The translations under genes and the position numbers were made by a program. Source: Bacteroides sp. CAG:927 (GTDB lineage Bacteria; Bacteroidota; Bacteroidia; Bacteroidales; Muribaculaceae). Taken from it: 36,904 nt of DNA. Below the pieces are notes generated by a model, which was not told the origin of the DNA, made no database searches, and saw nothing but the letters and a program-made list of their open reading frames with translations. Below are positions 9,470 through 17,766 of this stretch, piece after piece (positions within the stretch are counted from its first letter, which is position 1; the number at the start of each line of letters is the position of its first letter). The DNA lies in assembly GCA_000431155.1 (NCBI GenBank), contig HF985647.1:1-36904 (forward strand), given 5' to 3'.

Positions 9470-9483
9470 ATTTTATTATAAGC

Positions 9484-10860
9484 CTATTTCAACCAACCCT
9501 GAATACCTCGCCAAAGATCGTTACCATTGGCATATACAAGCAACAGCAGCAAGAAGCACATACCGGCTATCTGCGCATATTCCAACACCTTTTCGCTCGG
9601 TTTGCGACGGCTGACAATTTCCCACAGCAAAAACAGTACATGACCGCCGTCAAGAGCCGGTATCGGCAGTATGTTCATGAACGCAAGCACAACTGACAAA
9701 AATGCCGTAATCTGCCAGAAAGAATACCAGCTCCATTTTGCTGGAAACATATCACCGATCGCGCCAAAACCGCCAATGGACTTGGCACCGTCCTTAGTGA
9801 ATATGAACTTCATGGAACTTACGTAGTTGCCAAGGGTAGAGGTTCCGATTTCCCATCCTTTGGGCACCGATGCAAAAAACGAGTAGTGCTCCGTTACAGT
9901 AGGATATATATCGGTGATACTCTTAAGCTGGAACCCGAGCTTGCCGCTGTCAGTAGGTTTGGCTGTCACCGTCATTGCTTTTCCATTACGCTCTAAGGTA
10001 ACTTTCACAGACTTGCCCGCATAGGTTTTGAGTGCTGCTGTAAGGTCTGTAAAACCCGGGGTAGCTACAGTATCTATAGCCACGATATGGTCACCTGCCA
10101 TAATACCGGCTTTTTCGGCTGCTTCACCGGTAATCACCTTATCAACAAATACAGGCAAGCGAAATTGCATGAACCCTTTGTCTTTCTGCAACTTAAAAAC
10201 AAAATCGCCGGGTATGGCAATATCCACACTGTCGGTATGATTGCGAAGCACTGTCACTGTTTTGGCATCAATCATATTGTACACAAAACTGTTGTCGGCA
10301 CTTGACAATGGTTTCCCGTCGGCCATAAGTGGGATATCTCCGTTACGGAACCCTATAGCCTGAGCTTCCGGAGCAAATTCCATACCCTCATAAGCCTTGT
10401 CAAGCGGCACATATTTATTGCCCCAGTAGAACGCTATACCGGCATATATGATTATAGCAAGCAAGAAATTGAATATCACTCCACCAAGCATCACAAGCAG
10501 TCGCTGATAAGCCGGCTTGGAGCGGAACTCCCACGGCTCGGCGGGCTTGGCCATCTGCTCCTTGTCCATTGATTCGTCAATCATGCCGGCTATCTTTACA
10601 TAGCCACCGAGGGGCACCCAACCGATACCGTATTCGGTATCACGCCAAGAAGCCTTTGGATTGCCGTTCTTGTCAAGCTTAGGCTCTTTTTTCTTGGGAT
10701 GCCATTTGGCTATGGAAAACCAAGGGTTGAAAAACAGATAAAATTTCTCAACCTTTATGCCAAAGGCACGCGCTATTATATAATGTCCGAACTCATGTAT
10801 GATCACCAGCAGAGCCAATGCCACTATGAGCTGAAACGCTTTCATCAAAAATGCTTCCAT
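9484..10860 (-). CDS. rseP: RIP metalloprotease RseP (site-2 protease)
   Basis: This inner-membrane zinc protease cleaves transmembrane substrates such as anti-sigma factors. Residues 22-26 give the HEFGH active-site motif inside the first membrane helix, and the C-terminal half holds the LDG motif in NILPIPALDGGHVLF. Two PDZ-like segments lie between (the clearest includes VITGEAAEKAGIMAGDHIV). The length of 458 residues is normal for the family. An ATG five codons downstream (MKAFQL) is an equally reasonable start. It follows dxr by 20 bp, the classic dxr-rseP pairing of many bacteria. Confidence 0.95.
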   Translation of the reverse strand: MEAFLMKAFQLIVALALLVIIHEFGHYIIARAFGIKVEKFYLFFNPWFSIAKWHPKKKEPKLDKNGNPKASWRDTEYGIGWVPLGGYVKIAGMIDESMDKEQMAKPAEPWEFRSKPAYQRLLVMLGGVIFNFLLAIIIYAGIAFYWGNKYVPLDKAYEGMEFAPEAQAIGFRNGDIPLMADGKPLSSADNSFVYNMIDAKTVTVLRNHTDSVDIAIPGDFVFKLQKDKGFMQFRLPVFVDKVITGEAAEKAGIMAGDHIVAIDTVATPGFTDLTAALKTYAGKSVKVTLERNGKAMTVTAKPTDSGKLGFQLKSITDIYPTVTEHYSFFASVPKGWEIGTSTLGNYVSSMKFIFTKDGAKSIGGFGAIGDMFPAKWSWYSFWQITAFLSVVLAFMNILPIPALDGGHVLFLLWEIVSRRKPSEKVLEYAQIAGMCFLLLLLVYANGNDLWRGIQGWLK

Positions 10861-10880
10861 AAATAAAACGATACTTGAAT

Positions 10881-12041
10881 TTATAGTGTGTTGATATAAT
10901 CGGCAGCCACACGGCGAGCCTCAGTGTTATAATTTACATAATCCTCATAGACAGGCGACGACATAAACGGCATGTGAGCGAGCGTGTGTTCAATGGTGTC
11001 ATAAATCTGCCTGAATTTGATTTTCTCGCCAAGAAATGCAGCCACAGCCACTTCATTGGCAGCATTTACCACGCAAGCGGTAGTACCTCCATCGGAAAGA
11101 GCTCTATGCGCAAATCCGAGACAGGGGAACCGGTCATAATCAGGTTTCTCAAATGTCAGCTGGGCATAGTCGCTCAATGTCATGGCCCGTTCCGACGCAC
11201 GGAGTCTTACCGTTTCTCCAAGAGCATACCGGATAGGCAAATGCATGTCGGGAAGTCCAAGCTGCGCTTTCACCGCACCGTCATGGAACTGCACCATAGA
11301 ATGTACAATAGATTGCGGATGCACCACGGCTTCAATCCTGTCGGCTGGAATATCAAACAGCCATCTTGCCTCAATTATCTCAAAAGCCTTATTGAGCATA
11401 GTGGCGCTGTCAATCGTGATTTTTGCGCCCATATTCCAGTTGGGATGACGAAGCGCATCACGCACAGTCACATTCTGCAACTCGGCTGCCGAACTGGTTC
11501 GGAACGGCCCTCCTGAAGCAGTAATGATAAGTTTTGAAACAGTAGCCGGATCCTCGCCCACCATGCATTGGTATATGGCAGAATGTTCCGAATCTACAGG
11601 CAACATTTTCACCCCGTACTCATGCACCATGCGCGACACAAGCTCACCGGCCACTACAAGTGTTTCTTTGTTGGCAAGCGCAATATCTTTTCCGCTTTTT
11701 ATGGCCCTGAGAGTGGGTGCGAGGCCGCTGTATCCCACCGTAGCGGTGAGAACGGTTGAAAAATCATCACTCTCCATGGCATCGGCAAGAGCTTGGGCAC
11801 CGCAAGCTGTTGCTATGCCCAAAGGTTGCACGGCTTCGCGCAAGCGCGAATATTTGCCTTCATCAGCTATTATAGCCATAGCCGGCCGGAATTTGCGGCA
11901 CTGCTCTATGAGTCTGTCCACATTGCTCCCGGCTGCCAAAAGCCTCGCCTGAAACAAATGCGGATATTCGGCTATTATATCCAATGCCTGAGTACCGATA
12001 CTGCCGGTACTGCCGAGCACTGCTATGTTTTTAGGTGACAT
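10881..12041 (-). CDS. dxr: 1-deoxy-D-xylulose-5-phosphate reductoisomerase
   Basis: This cytoplasmic enzyme of the MEP isoprenoid pathway converts DXP to MEP with NADPH. At 386 residues it is full length. It shows the N-terminal nucleotide-binding loop GSTGSIGTQALDII, the ANKETLVVAGEL block, the metal/substrate motif PVDSEHSAIYQ, and TASGGPFR, followed by HPNWNMGAKITIDSATMLNK. It is the first gene of the minus-strand operon, with a canonical promoter just ahead of it. Confidence 0.97.
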   Translation of the reverse strand: MSPKNIAVLGSTGSIGTQALDIIAEYPHLFQARLLAAGSNVDRLIEQCRKFRPAMAIIADEGKYSRLREAVQPLGIATACGAQALADAMESDDFSTVLTATVGYSGLAPTLRAIKSGKDIALANKETLVVAGELVSRMVHEYGVKMLPVDSEHSAIYQCMVGEDPATVSKLIITASGGPFRTSSAAELQNVTVRDALRHPNWNMGAKITIDSATMLNKAFEIIEARWLFDIPADRIEAVVHPQSIVHSMVQFHDGAVKAQLGLPDMHLPIRYALGETVRLRASERAMTLSDYAQLTFEKPDYDRFPCLGFAHRALSDGGTTACVVNAANEVAVAAFLGEKIKFRQIYDTIEHTLAHMPFMSSPVYEDYVNYNTEARRVAADYINTL

Positions 12042-12069
12042 ATGAATGGTCTATAATTAATTATAGGTG

Positions 12070-12101
12070 CAAAGATACGGCTTTTTAATGATAATGGGCA
12101 A
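12070..12101 (-). promoter_or_regulatory. Promoter of the dxr-rseP-rlmI-peptidase operon
   Basis: Minus-strand TATCTTTG (plus 12077-12070) matches the -7 consensus. TTG (plus 12101-12099) stands 21 bp upstream. The inferred start near 12063 gives a leader of about 20 nt. Confidence 0.8.
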
Positions 12102-12290
12102 TCACACCATTCCTCGCCATAAAAAATATCGGCTTTTTTGGGCTTTTCAGATAGTTTTTTTGAAACATTTTATCCTCACGATATGTTATAAAATCAAAAA
12201 ATAAGCCATATGAGATAATTCATTTCGGCATCAAAGCATAAAATATTATCAAAATACTTAAATACAATTTTCACTAAAAATTACAAGAGA

Positions 12291-13499
12291 ATGAAGACTA
12301 CACGATTTTTAGCACTCATCGGCTGCGGAAGCATGCTTCTTGCCGCCTGTCCTGCGCAAGCACAGGAGACAGTAGTGGTTGAAGAAACTACTGTGGAAAC
12401 AGTCCAGGCTGTAGAATGTAAGGACCACTACAGCACCTCATGGCGTGACAACTGGTTTATTCAGGCCGGTGCCGGAGTATCTGTGCCATTTGTTGAAAAT
12501 TATCTTGAGCACGGCGACGCGCACCGTCATGTGACAGCCGTATATAATCTCGGCTTCGGCCATTGGTTCAGCCCGTATCTCGGTTTCCGTTTCAGCGGTT
12601 ACTACGGTAAGCTCCATTATAACTACGGGAAAATGAACTCTGCTCAGATGGGCAACCTCAACTTTGACCTCATGTGGGATATGACCACCTCATGCTGCGG
12701 AGTCAATCCAGATCGTGTGTTCTCCTTCATTCCCTTTGTTGGTGTGGGCGGCACATATACATGGGACTTCAAAGGATCCAAGCCCGAAATTCGCGCACAC
12801 GACCAACGCTATTACAAGCATCATGAATGGACACTTCCCGTGTCTGTGGGCTTCCAGATCCGTCTGCGCCTTTGCAAATATGTTGATTTCTTCGCAGAAG
12901 CCCGCGCTCAATTCTACGGTGACAACTTCAACAATATCGTCAATGGTGATCCTATCGAATCCAACATCATGGCCACCGGTGGTTTGAGCTTCAATATCGG
13001 TGAACGCAAATTCACAAAATACAATCCTTGCGACTATCTGGCATACGTGAACAGCCTTAACAATCAGGTCAATGACCTTCGCGGTCAGCTCGCCACCACC
13101 GCCGCTGCCCTTGCAGCTGCCGAAGCACAGCTCCCCTGCCCCGAAACCGTTCAGCAGGAAGTAGCACAAGGTCAGGTACCGATGCTCTCAACCGTTCGTT
13201 TCAAAATCAACTCAGCTGAGATTTCCAACGAAGAGATGGTGAACGTATATAACGTGGCACAATACATGAAAGCAAATCCTGAAGTTAAGGTGCTCGTTGA
13301 CGGTTATGCCGACAAAGATACCGGTACATCAGAATACAACATGAAACTTTCTGAACGCCGTGCCAACGCCGTTGTTGACCTCCTTACCAAGACCTACGGC
13401 ATCAATCCCGACCGCGTTAAAGCCAAAGCATTCGGTAGCGACGCACAGCCTTATGAAACCAACAACTGGAACCGCATCGTAATCTTCTCACAGCAGTAA
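12291..13499 (+). CDS. OmpA-family outer-membrane protein with peptidoglycan-binding domain
   Basis: This 402-residue protein is a structural link between outer membrane and cell wall. It begins with a signal peptide (MKTTRFLALIGCGSMLLAAC...AQA, about 1-24). A beta-barrel of about residues 45-245 is rich in aromatic strands. A short Ala-rich coiled segment starting NSLNNQVNDLRGQL follows, then a C-terminal OmpA domain of about 295-402. The OmpA domain has the peptidoglycan-binding pattern YNMKLSERRANAVVDLL after VDGYADKDTGT. The cysteine near the end of the signal sequence leaves lipoprotein processing possible, but a SPase I site AQA|QE looks better. The gene has its own terminator; no textbook promoter is visible in the AT-rich 250 bp upstream. 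Confidence 0.92.
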   Translation: MKTTRFLALIGCGSMLLAACPAQAQETVVVEETTVETVQAVECKDHYSTSWRDNWFIQAGAGVSVPFVENYLEHGDAHRHVTAVYNLGFGHWFSPYLGFRFSGYYGKLHYNYGKMNSAQMGNLNFDLMWDMTTSCCGVNPDRVFSFIPFVGVGGTYTWDFKGSKPEIRAHDQRYYKHHEWTLPVSVGFQIRLRLCKYVDFFAEARAQFYGDNFNNIVNGDPIESNIMATGGLSFNIGERKFTKYNPCDYLAYVNSLNNQVNDLRGQLATTAAALAAAEAQLPCPETVQQEVAQGQVPMLSTVRFKINSAEISNEEMVNVYNVAQYMKANPEVKVLVDGYADKDTGTSEYNMKLSERRANAVVDLLTKTYGINPDRVKAKAFGSDAQPYETNNWNRIVIFSQQ

Positions 13500-13534
13500 G
13501 CCTACGATACAACAGAAGCCATAACATGAACTAT

Positions 13535-13569
13535 CAGCTCTCGGCGCCAAGCGTCGGGAGCTGTTTTTT
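13535..13569 (+). terminator. Terminator of the OmpA-family gene
   Basis: CAGCTC (13535-13540) pairs with GAGCTG (13558-13563), with further pairing inside (TCGGCG.../...CGTCGG-type), followed by six T. Confidence 0.88.
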
Positions 13570-13611
13570 AACAAGATTTATGGTAGCCGACAAATAAAAT
13601 GCTACGGAAGT

Positions 13612-13642
13612 TTTGTTTATCGCGATATTGGCACTATATTTG
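13612..13642 (+). promoter_or_regulatory. Promoter of the phosphohexomutase gene
   Basis: TTTG at 13612-13615, then 19 bp, then TATATTTG at 13635-13642: a full match to the Bacteroidetes TTTG/TAnnTTTG promoter. Transcription should start near 13649, about 38 nt before the ATG. Confidence 0.85.
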
Positions 13643-13686
13643 TGTGGCTCAAACTAAAATTCATTTACCAATAAATACATCTCATC

Positions 13687-15441
13687 ATGGAAAATAACGA
13701 TGAACTGATCAAATCAGTAACCGAGAAAGCCCAAGTATGGCTCTCTGACGCTTACGACGATGAAACTCGTGCCGAAGTGCGCCGCATGCTTGACAATCCC
13801 GACAAAACCGAACTTATCGACGCATTCTACAAAGATCTTGAATTTGGCACCGGCGGTCTTCGCGGCATAATGGGCGCAGGATCCAACCGCATGAATATAT
13901 ACACAGTGGGCGCAGCCACACAGGGTCTGGCAAACTACCTCAAAGAGGCGTTCGCTTCACTGCCCCAGATATCAGTTGTCGTAGGCCACGATGTGCGCAA
14001 CAACAGCCGCAAATTTGCTGAAATCGTTGCCGATGTATTCTCGGCCAATGGCATCAAGGTATATCTATTTGATTCCTTCCGTCCCACTCCAGAACTTTCA
14101 TTTGCCATCCGTCATCTTGGATGCCAGAGCGGTGTCAACATCACAGCATCCCACAATCCCAAAGAGTACAACGGCTACAAAGCTTACTGGGAAGACGGTG
14201 CACAGATCATCGCTCCGCATGATGTAAACATCATTAACCATGTCAACCAGATAAAGGGTGCCGAAGCCATCAAATTCAAGGGCAACAAAGACCTCATCAA
14301 CATAATCGGTAGCGACATTGACAATGCGTTCCTTACCGCCATCAAAGGTCTTTCACTCAGCCCCGAATCAATAGCACGCCACAAAGACCTCAAAATCGTT
14401 TACACCCCTATTCACGGTACCGGCGTTTACCTGATTCCGCAATCGCTCAAGAACTACGGCTTTGAGAACATAATCCACGTTCCCGAACAGGATGTTACAT
14501 CCGGCAACTTCCCCACCGTAGTGTCACCCAACCCCGAAGTTCCCTCTGCCATGGCAATGGCAATAGCCAAAGCTAAAGAAACCGGTGCCGACCTCGTCAT
14601 GGCTTCTGACCCCGATGCCGACCGTATAGGTTGCGTGCTCCGCGATGCCAAAGGCGAATACGTGCTCCTCAACGGCAATCAGATCGTGATGATTCTCCTT
14701 TATTACATCATGACCCGCAATGCCGAGCTTGGCAAACTCACCGGCAAAGAATACATAGTGAAAACTATTGTCACAACCGAAACCATCAAATCGATTGCCG
14801 ACAAAAACAACATTCGCATGTATGACTGCTACACCGGATTCAAATGGATTGCAGCTGTAATCCGCGACAACGAAGGCACAGCCCGTTATCTTGGCGGCGG
14901 CGAAGAAAGCTACGGATTCCTTGCCGAAGATTTTGCACGCGACAAAGACGCCGTTTCAGCCATCTCTCTCATGGCAGAAGCAGCAGCATGGGCCAAAGAT
15001 CAAGGCCTTGACTTCCTCCACCTGTTGCAGGACATCTATATCAAATATGGTTTCTCTCGCGAATGCGGTGTATCGGTAGTGCGTCAAGGCAAAGCCGGCG
15101 CAGAAGAAATCCAGGCCATCATGCGTCAGTTCCGCACCAATCCTCCCAAGGAAATCGGCGGCAGCCCGGTAGTAACCATCAAGGACTATGATTCACTCAC
15201 ATTGACTGATGTTGCAGCCGGCACAACCTCCAAACTTGACATGCCTATCACTTCCAATGTGCTCCAGTACTTTACAGCCGACGGCACTAAGATTTCCGTT
15301 CGTCCTTCAGGCACAGAGCCCAAAATCAAATTCTACATTGAGGTGAAAGGACACATGGACACCCCCGCCGACTACGACAAGGCAATTGCCGCAGCTGACG
15401 CAAAAATTGAAACAGTCAAGAAAGACCTCGGCATAGCATAA
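13687..15441 (+). CDS. Phosphoglucomutase/phosphomannomutase (alpha-D-phosphohexomutase)
   Basis: This 584-residue cytoplasmic enzyme interconverts hexose 1- and 6-phosphates, feeding glycogen and surface-sugar nucleotide synthesis. The family's four signatures are in order: the phosphoserine loop TASHNPKEYNGYK, the metal loop DPDADRIG, the sugar-binding loop GGGEESYGFL, and the phosphate-binding RPSGTEPKIKFY near the C-terminus. An early ELEFGTGGLRG-like block (FGTGGLRGIMG) is typical of the PgcA/PGM2-like subgroup. It is a single-gene unit with clear promoter and terminator. Glucose versus mannose preference cannot be settled from sequence. Confidence 0.95.
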   Translation: MENNDELIKSVTEKAQVWLSDAYDDETRAEVRRMLDNPDKTELIDAFYKDLEFGTGGLRGIMGAGSNRMNIYTVGAATQGLANYLKEAFASLPQISVVVGHDVRNNSRKFAEIVADVFSANGIKVYLFDSFRPTPELSFAIRHLGCQSGVNITASHNPKEYNGYKAYWEDGAQIIAPHDVNIINHVNQIKGAEAIKFKGNKDLINIIGSDIDNAFLTAIKGLSLSPESIARHKDLKIVYTPIHGTGVYLIPQSLKNYGFENIIHVPEQDVTSGNFPTVVSPNPEVPSAMAMAIAKAKETGADLVMASDPDADRIGCVLRDAKGEYVLLNGNQIVMILLYYIMTRNAELGKLTGKEYIVKTIVTTETIKSIADKNNIRMYDCYTGFKWIAAVIRDNEGTARYLGGGEESYGFLAEDFARDKDAVSAISLMAEAAAWAKDQGLDFLHLLQDIYIKYGFSRECGVSVVRQGKAGAEEIQAIMRQFRTNPPKEIGGSPVVTIKDYDSLTLTDVAAGTTSKLDMPITSNVLQYFTADGTKISVRPSGTEPKIKFYIEVKGHMDTPADYDKAIAAADAKIETVKKDLGIA

Positions 15442-15459
15442 CCAATGCCACACCAACAC

Positions 15460-15489
15460 AAAGAGGGAGCGCAATTGCGCTCCCTCTTT
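15460..15489 (+). terminator. Strong terminator, 30-nt perfect palindrome
   Basis: A 15-bp arm beginning AAAGAGGGAGCGC is followed directly by its exact complement ending CTCCCTCTTT, with no unpaired loop in the palindrome. It starts 18 bp after the phosphohexomutase stop. The trailing TTTGTGTTT and leading AAA let it work on either strand. Confidence 0.88.
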
Positions 15490-15547
15490 GTGTTTACACT
15501 ATATTTCAGCCATTTAAGCCGGACCGCTAAAAAAACACGAGAAATTA

Positions 15548-15579
15548 TTTGCTCATGTCAATATAATCACCTACCTTTG
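15548..15579 (+). promoter_or_regulatory. Promoter of the tRNA gene
   Basis: TTTG at 15548-15551, 20 bp, then TACCTTTG at 15572-15579 match the consensus. The tRNA begins 30 bp downstream. Confidence 0.8.
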
Positions 15580-15609
15580 TACTCGCTTTAAGGCTCAAGC
15601 CACATAAGC

Positions 15610-15683
15610 GGTCCCATAGCTCAGTTGGTTAGAGCACCTGACTCATAATCAGGGAGTCCTAGGTTCAAGCCCTAGTGGGACCA
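15610..15683 (+). tRNA. tRNA-Met (anticodon CAT)
   Basis: This is a 74-nt cloverleaf. The acceptor arms GGTCCCA (15610-15616) and TGGGACC (15676-15682) pair perfectly and the discriminator is A. The D arm is AGCTCAGTTGGTTAGAGCA-like. The anticodon stem CTGAC...TCAGG encloses the loop CTCATAA. The T arm CCTAG-GTTCAAG-CCTAG-type pairs well. CCA is not encoded. A CAT anticodon can belong to elongator Met or to lysidine-modified Ile; I favour elongator Met but cannot exclude Ile2. The 3' half from 15641 is the attachment site of the mobile element. Confidence 0.93.
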
Positions 15684-15684
15684 C
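15641..15684 (+). repeat. Left attachment site (44-bp direct repeat)
   Basis: The sequence from ACTCATAATC through GGGACCAC is identical to 32544-32587. It covers the tRNA anticodon loop to one base past its 3' end. Confidence 0.95.
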
Positions 15685-15736
15685 TTCTTGAAAATCAAGC
15701 AGTTACGAAACGAATCGTAGCTGCTTTTTCTTTTGC

Positions 15737-15834
15737 TTTGAACACAAATCTGAACACAACTCCGCGTCAACTCATTTCGGGCCGCTTTGGCATACACCAT
15801 GTTCATGCCCTTGTGTTCAAATTCTGTGTTCAAA
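15737..15834. repeat. Left integrase arm-type sites (four TTTGAACACA-like decamers)
   Basis: TTTGAACACA at 15737-15746 and TCTGAACACA at 15749-15758 are followed by the inverse TGTGTTCAAA at 15812-15821 and 15825-15834. The same decamer occurs four more times next to the right attachment site. Paired spacing near one helical turn and presence only at the ends suggest binding sites for the integrase N-terminal domain. Confidence 0.75.
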
Positions 15835-15951
15835 CTTTGGCTGAGGATAAGAAAATAAGGGTCAGTAGCAAAAGCCGGTTGAATTGTTAAAAAATAATAA
15901 GGGGGAACCTCTCTTTTTGCCCAGCGTAGACTCTCCTTATATATTAGTTTA

Positions 15952-15987
15952 GGTTTAGTCGGGCATATATAAGGCCCGAACCAAACC
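15952..15987. repeat. Inverted repeat near the left end
   Basis: GGTTT...TCGGGC (15952-15964) pairs with GCCCGA...AAACC (15974-15987) around an ATA/TAT centre. It resembles the GGTTTAG/CTAAACC repeat at 25740-25779. Apart from this and the arm sites, I see no gene between the tRNA and 16022. Confidence 0.5.
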
Positions 15988-16022
15988 AAATTGAATCATC
16001 CACTATTCCACGGTCTGTCAGT

Positions 16023-16331
16023 TTAAGAATTATTCTTCTTCCATTCCTTTGCTGCCTGGGTCAAACGGTATTTCTGTGTAGAATGCTTGGGCAGCTCTGG
16101 ATAGAGTCGCTCAATATAGCCATCCGAGAGTGCAGGATTAAGATAAATTTCTCTAAACGTTGGACGGTGTTTTATTCCCATCTTAGCTTTAGAGCCATAT
16201 ATTTCAGTCATTGACTGTATGATAATTTGTCCTTGAACGGTCCTTGAGCGATGCTTGATCAGTCCTTGTACAGAACCAGTTCCCAACTGGTTTCCTGCTT
16301 GGGTCGTTTGAAGATAGTTCGAAGGTAACGA
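16023..16331 (-). pseudogene. C-terminal remnant of an AlbA_2/RecG-like ATP-binding protein
   Basis: The frame is open for 103 codons but has no ATG start; the best internal start is a TTG at 16286. The last 60 residues (starting near KMGIKHRPTFRE and including YLNPALSDGYIE and QKYRLTQAAKEWKK) look like the winged-helix C-terminus of RecG-like/AlbA_2 ('divergent AAA-4') proteins common in Bacteroidetes. All upstream domains are missing. It overlaps, on the other strand, the edge of the terminase remnant, marking a recombination junction. Family call is from memory of sequence pattern. Confidence 0.6.
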
Positions 16332-16886
16332 TTACGAAGCCGCCGCCTCAATATAATCAAGTCCTTCTACATCAATTTCGATAGCAAGATACCGGCACTC
16401 GTCGAGGACTTTTGCCGCTATTACGTAGCGCACCGCAACAAGACCGTGGTCTATTATTACGATGCTACCGCCCTCGGCTCGAACTATGCCGTCAACGAGT
16501 AGGATTTCCGGTGGGTAGTAGTCCACGAGTTCGAACGTCAGGTCTAGCGCGTGGAGGCCGAGTACCTCGGCAACCTCATGCGCTACGATGAAAAGTACCA
16601 GCTCATCAACTAGGGTTTCGCAGGTAAGCAACGCCTGATGCCGTTATTCAACCGCTTAAACAACGAAGACCTAATACTCGCCGTCCAATCAGCAGTTGTA
16701 AGCCGAGGACGCAACGGCTTCCACAAAGACAAGTACTGTGAGAAACTTGCAGAGTCCGAAGAAGACCTCCTCGAACACCGTTCCGACCGCACCGACGGCA
16801 CCGACGCCTTCGATACCCTCTACATCAGCTGCGAGAAATTCCCGTACCACGACTCTTTCTCGCTGTCAGCAAGTGGCGTTGTATAA
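16313..16886 (+). pseudogene. Decayed phage terminase large subunit (nuclease-domain fragment) with in-frame TAGs
   Basis: From 16365 to the TAA at 16884 one frame gives 173 codons that read as a continuous protein interrupted only by three TAG codons (16500, 16545, 16611). Blocks such as VVYYYDATALGSNYAVNE, GFAGKQRLMPLFNR, SRGRNGFHKDK and DGTDAFDTLYI match the C-terminal nuclease part of Bacteroidales prophage terminases as I recall them. Just upstream, PPPQYNQV in a second frame would join FYINFDSK if one C near 16362-16364 were removed. The N-terminal ATPase domain is gone. A decayed prophage gene is the simplest reading; amber recoding (TAG as Gln) is an alternative because two of the three sites fit Gln. 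Confidence 0.6.
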
Positions 16887-16915
16887 TACAATATTATGAT
16901 TTATCCTATTTTCTC

Positions 16916-16946
16916 TTGACTTTCCGAAAAATTCTTTATAACTTTG
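16916..16946 (+). promoter_or_regulatory. Promoter of the 95-residue hypothetical gene
   Basis: TTG at 16916-16918, 20 bp, then TAACTTTG at 16939-16946. It shows that a TTG start at 16916 is not used and favours the ATG at 16982. Confidence 0.8.
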
Positions 16947-16981
16947 TACTTCATGGAATTAAAACCCTCCATGTCGATTTA

Positions 16982-17269
16982 ATGAAGCAAAGTTTTATTG
17001 ATTTACCTCTATCGGTACTTGACTTCGTTAAATTTACCGAAGGAATGACTAAAGTTGAGCTGATCAATTTTGGCGAAAGCTTGAAGCTCAAACTCAAAGA
17101 TGAGTCAACAACAAAAGGTAGCGAATTATATCCTATTGGCTACGAAATCGAGCACCTGATACATTTTATTAGGCAGATTAGCTGGTACCTGCAAACGAAC
17201 GTATATCCAGGAGCATTACGTGACTATGACGAAGTACTATTTCGCGAAGTGACATCCCGCTATCAATAA
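16982..17269 (+). CDS. Hypothetical protein, 95 residues
   Basis: I do not recognise this protein. It starts MKQSFIDLPLSVLDFVKF, is mixed alpha/beta in character, mildly acidic, with no signal peptide or membrane helix. The consensus promoter 35 bp upstream and the base composition (more AT-rich than the terminase remnant before it) suggest a live single gene acquired separately. It sits between phage debris and a second small gene with its own promoter. Confidence 0.65.
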   Translation: MKQSFIDLPLSVLDFVKFTEGMTKVELINFGESLKLKLKDESTTKGSELYPIGYEIEHLIHFIRQISWYLQTNVYPGALRDYDEVLFREVTSRYQ

Positions 17270-17323
17270 CAGTATACTAATTCGGGCCTAACCTGTGAAA
17301 TCGCCATGATACAAGCAAATAAT

Positions 17324-17355
17324 TTGCCTTACATAGTGATTTTATCATAGTTTTG
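17324..17355 (+). promoter_or_regulatory. Promoter of the 88-residue acidic protein
   Basis: TTG at 17324-17326, 21 bp, then TAGTTTTG at 17348-17355, a full TAnnTTTG match about 40 bp before the ATG. Confidence 0.75.
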
Positions 17356-17394
17356 TAACATGCATGTAGAAAACAACATCAAAATCTGCTCCTT

Positions 17395-17661
17395 ATGTCA
17401 GTAAAAATCTACATCGTTGACGACCCCATTCTTATAAGTTTTATCGAGGACAACGACCTCGACGGATTCAAGGAATACCTTGACTCCGTCGATACTCTCC
17501 TATTCGGCGAACCCGAAACATTCGAGACCGAGGCCGAAGCCCTCGCGTTCTGCTCCGGCATCGGCCACGGCGTTGATGAACGCGCCCCGGTTGAGCGTTT
17601 TCCGCTCTGTTCTTCCGAACCCGAAGACCTTCCGTTCATCGAGGCCATCGAGAACTATTGA
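17395..17661 (+). CDS. Small acidic hypothetical protein, 88 residues (phage-associated type)
   Basis: This is a very acidic protein without signal peptide or membrane helix. The N-terminus MSVKIYIVDDPILISFIEDND and the end LPFIEAIENY look like a compact conserved small protein, but no function is recognisable. Its GC-rich codon use (GAC, GAG, CTC, GCC) matches the terminase remnant rather than the AT-rich restriction block that follows, so it may belong to the same prophage remnant. A 13-bp-stem hairpin lies 20 bp after its stop. Confidence 0.65.
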   Translation: MSVKIYIVDDPILISFIEDNDLDGFKEYLDSVDTLLFGEPETFETEAEALAFCSGIGHGVDERAPVERFPLCSSEPEDLPFIEAIENY

Positions 17662-17681
17662 TACCTCTCCAAACGTTTTTT

Positions 17682-17726
17682 AACCTCGGTGTGCGAATAT
17701 CGAGCACACCGAGGTTATTATCTTTG
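17682..17726 (+). terminator. Hairpin after the 88-residue gene
   Basis: AACCTCGGTGTGC (17682-17694) pairs perfectly with GCACACCGAGGTT (17704-17716). Only a short T-containing tail follows, so termination efficiency is uncertain, but the position fits a gene-end terminator separating phage debris from the restriction block. Confidence 0.7.
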
Positions 17727-17733
17727 TCCAGGA

Positions 17734-17766
17734 TTGCAATAGTTTCAATTATTTTCGCTAACTTTG
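17734..17766 (+). promoter_or_regulatory. Promoter of the restriction/ATPase operon
   Basis: TAACTTTG at 17759-17766 matches the -7 consensus, with TTG at 17734-17736 placed 22 bp upstream. Transcription should start near 17773, giving a leader of about 127 nt. Confidence 0.7.

Noticed and set aside
16332..16631. Minus-strand frame of 99 residues, hydrophobic and acidic
   Set aside because: It is the mirror image of the terminase remnant, whose plus-strand frame has clear phage motifs.
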